Part shown: positions 61,498-64,000 of the stretch, in pieces | How positions within the stretch are numbered: the stretch's first letter is position 1 | Layout: each line of letters opens with the position of its first letter | Assembly: GCA_030147525.1 (NCBI GenBank) | Contig: JASBVF010000044.1 | Coordinates: 62,001-126,000 of the forward strand | Length of the DNA: 64,000 bases | From: Bacteroidota bacterium | GTDB lineage: Bacteria > Bacteroidota > Bacteroidia > Chitinophagales > Saprospiraceae | Reading direction: 5' to 3' | Notes under the pieces: model-generated | What the model was told of the DNA's origin: nothing | Databases searched by the model: none | The model's input: the letters and a program-made list of their open reading frames with translations, nothing else | Program-made: the position numbers and the translations under genes

Positions 61498-64000
61498 GTG
61501 AAAAAGTCCATTTTTTACATGAAGCACATCACCACAGCTTTGATCATCCTGATTTTCTGTCCGGCAGGTTTCGGCCAATCCAGCCTGCAAAAAATGCAGG
61601 AACGCAAACAATCCATTGAAAAAGACCCGAAAGTCGAGTCCGTCGAAATGGCGGTCAAACGGGGTACGCCCCAAACGATCCGTTTTGATGTTTCAAAGAA
61701 AGAAACCTACCAACTCAGGGATACCCGTCAATTACTGAAAGATTACCTCAGCCTCGGAACGGCCGACAAGCTGGAAGCCGTCAAAAATACCACGCACAAA
61801 AACGGCGTAAGTGTGGCTCGCTACCAGCAGTTTTACAAAGGAATCAAAGTTGCGCACGGGCAATACACTGCGCTGGCAAAAAATGACCAGCTCGCCGCCC
61901 TCACCGGTGAATTTTATGAAATAAAAAACCTGAAGACGAGCCCTTCGCTCTCCGAATCACAGGCGCTGGAAGCTGCCAAAAGTTTCATTGGAGCCGAAGA
62001 GTACGTCTGGGAATATGTTGAAAGCCTCTGGCGGGGCATGCTTTCGCCGGCCATGGTAGCGCAGATTGAACAAGCCTACGGTGAGTATTTTCCGAAAGGG
62101 GAACTCGTCATCGTTGATGACTTCAGCACGCCGGAAACAGATCTCGACCTGGCCTGGAAATTCAACATCTACGCCAACGAACCGCTGAGCCGCAGTTGGG
62201 TGTACGTTAATGCCCACGACGGCCGGATTATGCTCCAGGATGCGATCATCAAACACGCAACTGCCTCTGTGCAAACCCGTTACGGTGGTATTCAGACCAT
62301 CGGAACGACGCTTGTGCCGGGAGCAAACCCAAGCCCGGAATACGCCGGCGACGAGGATTATTACATCCTGCTTGACCAGACCCGTGGCAACGGCGTTCAA
62401 ACTTACGATATGAATGGCATCGGAGGTGCGCCCATTTCGGTAGCATTGCTCTACGCTCAGGCTACTGATTTTATCGATGATGACAACATCTGGACAACCG
62501 CCGAGCACGTGCGTGACCCTTCCCCAACAATCGAGGAAGGCATCAACGACGATGTTGCCTGGGATGCCCATTGGGGTGCCTCCATGGTGTACGACTACTG
62601 GCTGGAACGTCACGGCCGTTTGAGCTATGACGACAACAACGCCAAGATCAACAGCTACATCCATTACGGTGAAGGCTATGACAATGCATTCTGGAACGGA
62701 AGCGTAATGACTTACGGCGACGGGAGCTACAAAAATTTTGGCGCTTTCCAGATCAATGGTTTTGCGCCGCTGACCTCCCTCGACGTCTGTGGCCACGAGA
62801 TCGGCCATGCCGTTTGCTCCAACACCTCCGATCTGGTTTACCAGAAAGAAAGTGGCGCCATGAATGAGGGCTTCAGCGACATTTGGGCTGCTTGCATGGA
62901 AAACTACGTCATGGAACGTTTTTCGAACCAAACCTACACCTACCAGATTTGGGGCATCGGCGAACAGATTGACTTCCGCACCGGCCCCAACGACCCCAAC
63001 AATGCCCTTCGCTGGATGGACGACCCCAAGAGAGCCGGCGACCCGGACACCTACGGCGGAGCGAACTGGACCAACCCCAATTGCTCGCCTACGCTTGCCA
63101 ATGATTACTGCGGCGTTCACTCCAACAGCGGTGTTTTAAATAAATGGTTTTACCTGCTTACCGCCGGTAGCGGTACGGCACCTGACGACGGCGTGAACGA
63201 CAAAGGTGACACCTATACTGTGACGGGGCTTGGTTTCGACAAATCGGAACTCATCGCCTTCGGCACGGAAGTGTTGCTGACGCCAACGGCCACTTTCGCC
63301 GAAGCTCGGGCAGCCTCCATTTCTTACGTGCGGGCAGTGTACGGTCCTTGTTCTCAGGAAGAAGAGTCCGTGACCAATGCCTGGTACGCTGTGGGAGTAG
63401 GTGCTTCGTTCAGTTGCACCGGTACGGCAGTCAGCACCGGATTTTTGGTGACGGAAGAAAAAGTCAGCGAAGCAGCCGGCGGCCCCGGTTTCTGCGACGA
63501 CAGCAAAGCCATCACCGTGAAAGTGTTCGTCAACTCGCCCGTCAATTTCAACGTCGGTGTGGGAGGAACGGCAACACTGGGCAGAGATTACACTCTTTCC
63601 ACCACCAACATCACGCATGGCACAAATAATTTCATGGTGAAAAACATCACCATCAACCTCATCGACGACGCAGCAGCGGAAGGTACCGAGACCATCGTGC
63701 TGACCATTCCTGCCGGTGTCGGAGCCGTGGCCGGGAATGAAGTTTACACGCTTACCATCATTGATGACGACGTGGAGCCGGTGATTGGCATTGGTGATAA
63801 AAGCCTGCTTTACGAGCGCTTTTTGACGAATACCATTCCTTCAGGTTGGGGGGTAAAAACGAATGTGGGCAGCCTGAACACCTGGAAATTTGGCGGTTAC
63901 ATCGGCCGGGCTTTCATCAGCCTCACCGGTATTGCGCCGAATTACGAAGGGAACAACAATTCTACCGACCTCATCCTGCACACCGGCCTCGTTGATGCAC
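61498..64000 (+). CDS. M4 thermolysin-type metalloprotease with Calx-beta domain (5' part)
   Basis: Open to the window end, 834 codons seen. Start GTG 61498 (VKKSIFYMKHITTALIILIF), or ATG 61519; the signal peptide ends near GFGQ. An FTP/PepSY propeptide (about 50-240) precedes the M4 domain: H433-E434 and H437 in DVCGHEIGHAV, E457 in MNEGFSD, and a later His in DYCGVHSNSGVLNKWFYLL. A Calx-beta domain follows (about 655-760; AEGTETIVLTIPAGVGA, TLTIIDDD). The end is beyond the window, where a T9SS sorting domain would be expected by analogy with the M36 and reprolysin-like proteins. This would be the third secreted zinc protease in the window. Confidence 0.93.
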   Translation, partial: MKKSIFYMKHITTALIILIFCPAGFGQSSLQKMQERKQSIEKDPKVESVEMAVKRGTPQTIRFDVSKKETYQLRDTRQLLKDYLSLGTADKLEAVKNTTHKNGVSVARYQQFYKGIKVAHGQYTALAKNDQLAALTGEFYEIKNLKTSPSLSESQALEAAKSFIGAEEYVWEYVESLWRGMLSPAMVAQIEQAYGEYFPKGELVIVDDFSTPETDLDLAWKFNIYANEPLSRSWVYVNAHDGRIMLQDAIIKHATASVQTRYGGIQTIGTTLVPGANPSPEYAGDEDYYILLDQTRGNGVQTYDMNGIGGAPISVALLYAQATDFIDDDNIWTTAEHVRDPSPTIEEGINDDVAWDAHWGASMVYDYWLERHGRLSYDDNNAKINSYIHYGEGYDNAFWNGSVMTYGDGSYKNFGAFQINGFAPLTSLDVCGHEIGHAVCSNTSDLVYQKESGAMNEGFSDIWAACMENYVMERFSNQTYTYQIWGIGEQIDFRTGPNDPNNALRWMDDPKRAGDPDTYGGANWTNPNCSPTLANDYCGVHSNSGVLNKWFYLLTAGSGTAPDDGVNDKGDTYTVTGLGFDKSELIAFGTEVLLTPTATFAEARAASISYVRAVYGPCSQEEESVTNAWYAVGVGASFSCTGTAVSTGFLVTEEKVSEAAGGPGFCDDSKAITVKVFVNSPVNFNVGVGGTATLGRDYTLSTTNITHGTNNFMVKNITINLIDDAAAEGTETIVLTIPAGVGAVAGNEVYTLTIIDDDVEPVIGIGDKSLLYERFLTNTIPSGWGVKTNVGSLNTWKFGGYIGRAFISLTGIAPNYEGNNNSTDLILHTGLVDA

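Noticed and set aside
61957-63120. Minus-strand open frame (387 codons) opposite the M4 protease
   Set aside because: Antisense shadow; the plus strand encodes HEIGHA and NEGFSD in a long open frame that continues past the window.

Overview
This window comes from a Bacteroidota chromosome, most likely a Saprospiria-type marine or activated-sludge bacterium (inference from gene content). Three things point there. Several genes are preceded by the Bacteroidota promoter form TTTG-N19/20-TAnnTTTG, and starts lack Shine-Dalgarno sequences. Large secreted proteins carry PKD, DUF11 and Calx-beta domains and type IX secretion (T9SS) C-terminal sorting domains. The ATP synthase a-subunit has a long signal-peptide-bearing N-terminus, and atpB-E-F-H-A-G stands without atpD/atpC.

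Layout. 1-600: the end of an unknown gene, then aroQ. 620-8893 (minus): a four-gene carbohydrate block with a Tat-exported sugar isomerase-like protein, a GH140-like hydrolase, a GH3 glucosidase and a 1155-aa ThuA/glucose-dehydrogenase/PKD/cytochrome c lipoprotein. 9119-13201 (plus): hldD and a NagZ-like GH3 fused to a serine hydrolase. 13202-16383 (minus): aldo/keto reductase, GNAT, DUF202 and an unusual nucleotide cyclase-TM2-TPR-SHOCT protein. 16.5-18 kb (minus): small membrane protein, NTF2-like lipoprotein, 2OG-Fe oxygenase. 18.1-20.7 kb (plus): a BlaI/M56 pair behind a promoter with three operator palindromes. 20.8-28.3 kb: SPOR protein, coiled-coil protein, DUF2064 transferase, two hypotheticals, radical SAM/SPASM protein, HD phosphohydrolase. 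28.7-34.8 kb (plus): Tsp-like S41 protease, CaCA antiporter, ABC-F ATPase, four-helix-bundle protein. 35-45.9 kb: Hsp20, beta-propeller-like lipoprotein, a 1921-aa metalloprotease with 18 PKD domains, and small envelope proteins. 46.1-51.5 kb (minus): the ATP synthase operon. 51.8-64 kb: aat, a DUF4382 lipoprotein, an M36 protease, a T9SS cargo, an unknown 510-aa helical protein, and the start of an M4 protease.

The most interesting signal is a set of intergenic imperfect palindromes whose arms are built from degenerate tandem units of exactly 7 or 8 bp. At least twelve sites occur in 64 kb. The unit sequence differs from site to site (nnGTAGGC, GTGTTTGn, CGATGAA, ATTGGAT, CCTTCAAT, CCTCATC, AACTCAAT, AATTTCC), but the architecture is shared. 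They interrupt three successive boundaries of the atp operon, supply stop codons of neighbouring genes, and in one case appear to have inserted in frame inside hldD. One palindrome has its arms about 480 bp apart and carries a four-helix-bundle (S23/IVP family) gene between them. This resembles the protein-coding intervening sequences of 23S rRNA, but between protein genes.

All calls are by eye from sequence. No database search was possible, so family names rest on recognised motifs, and functions of the hypotheticals are left open.
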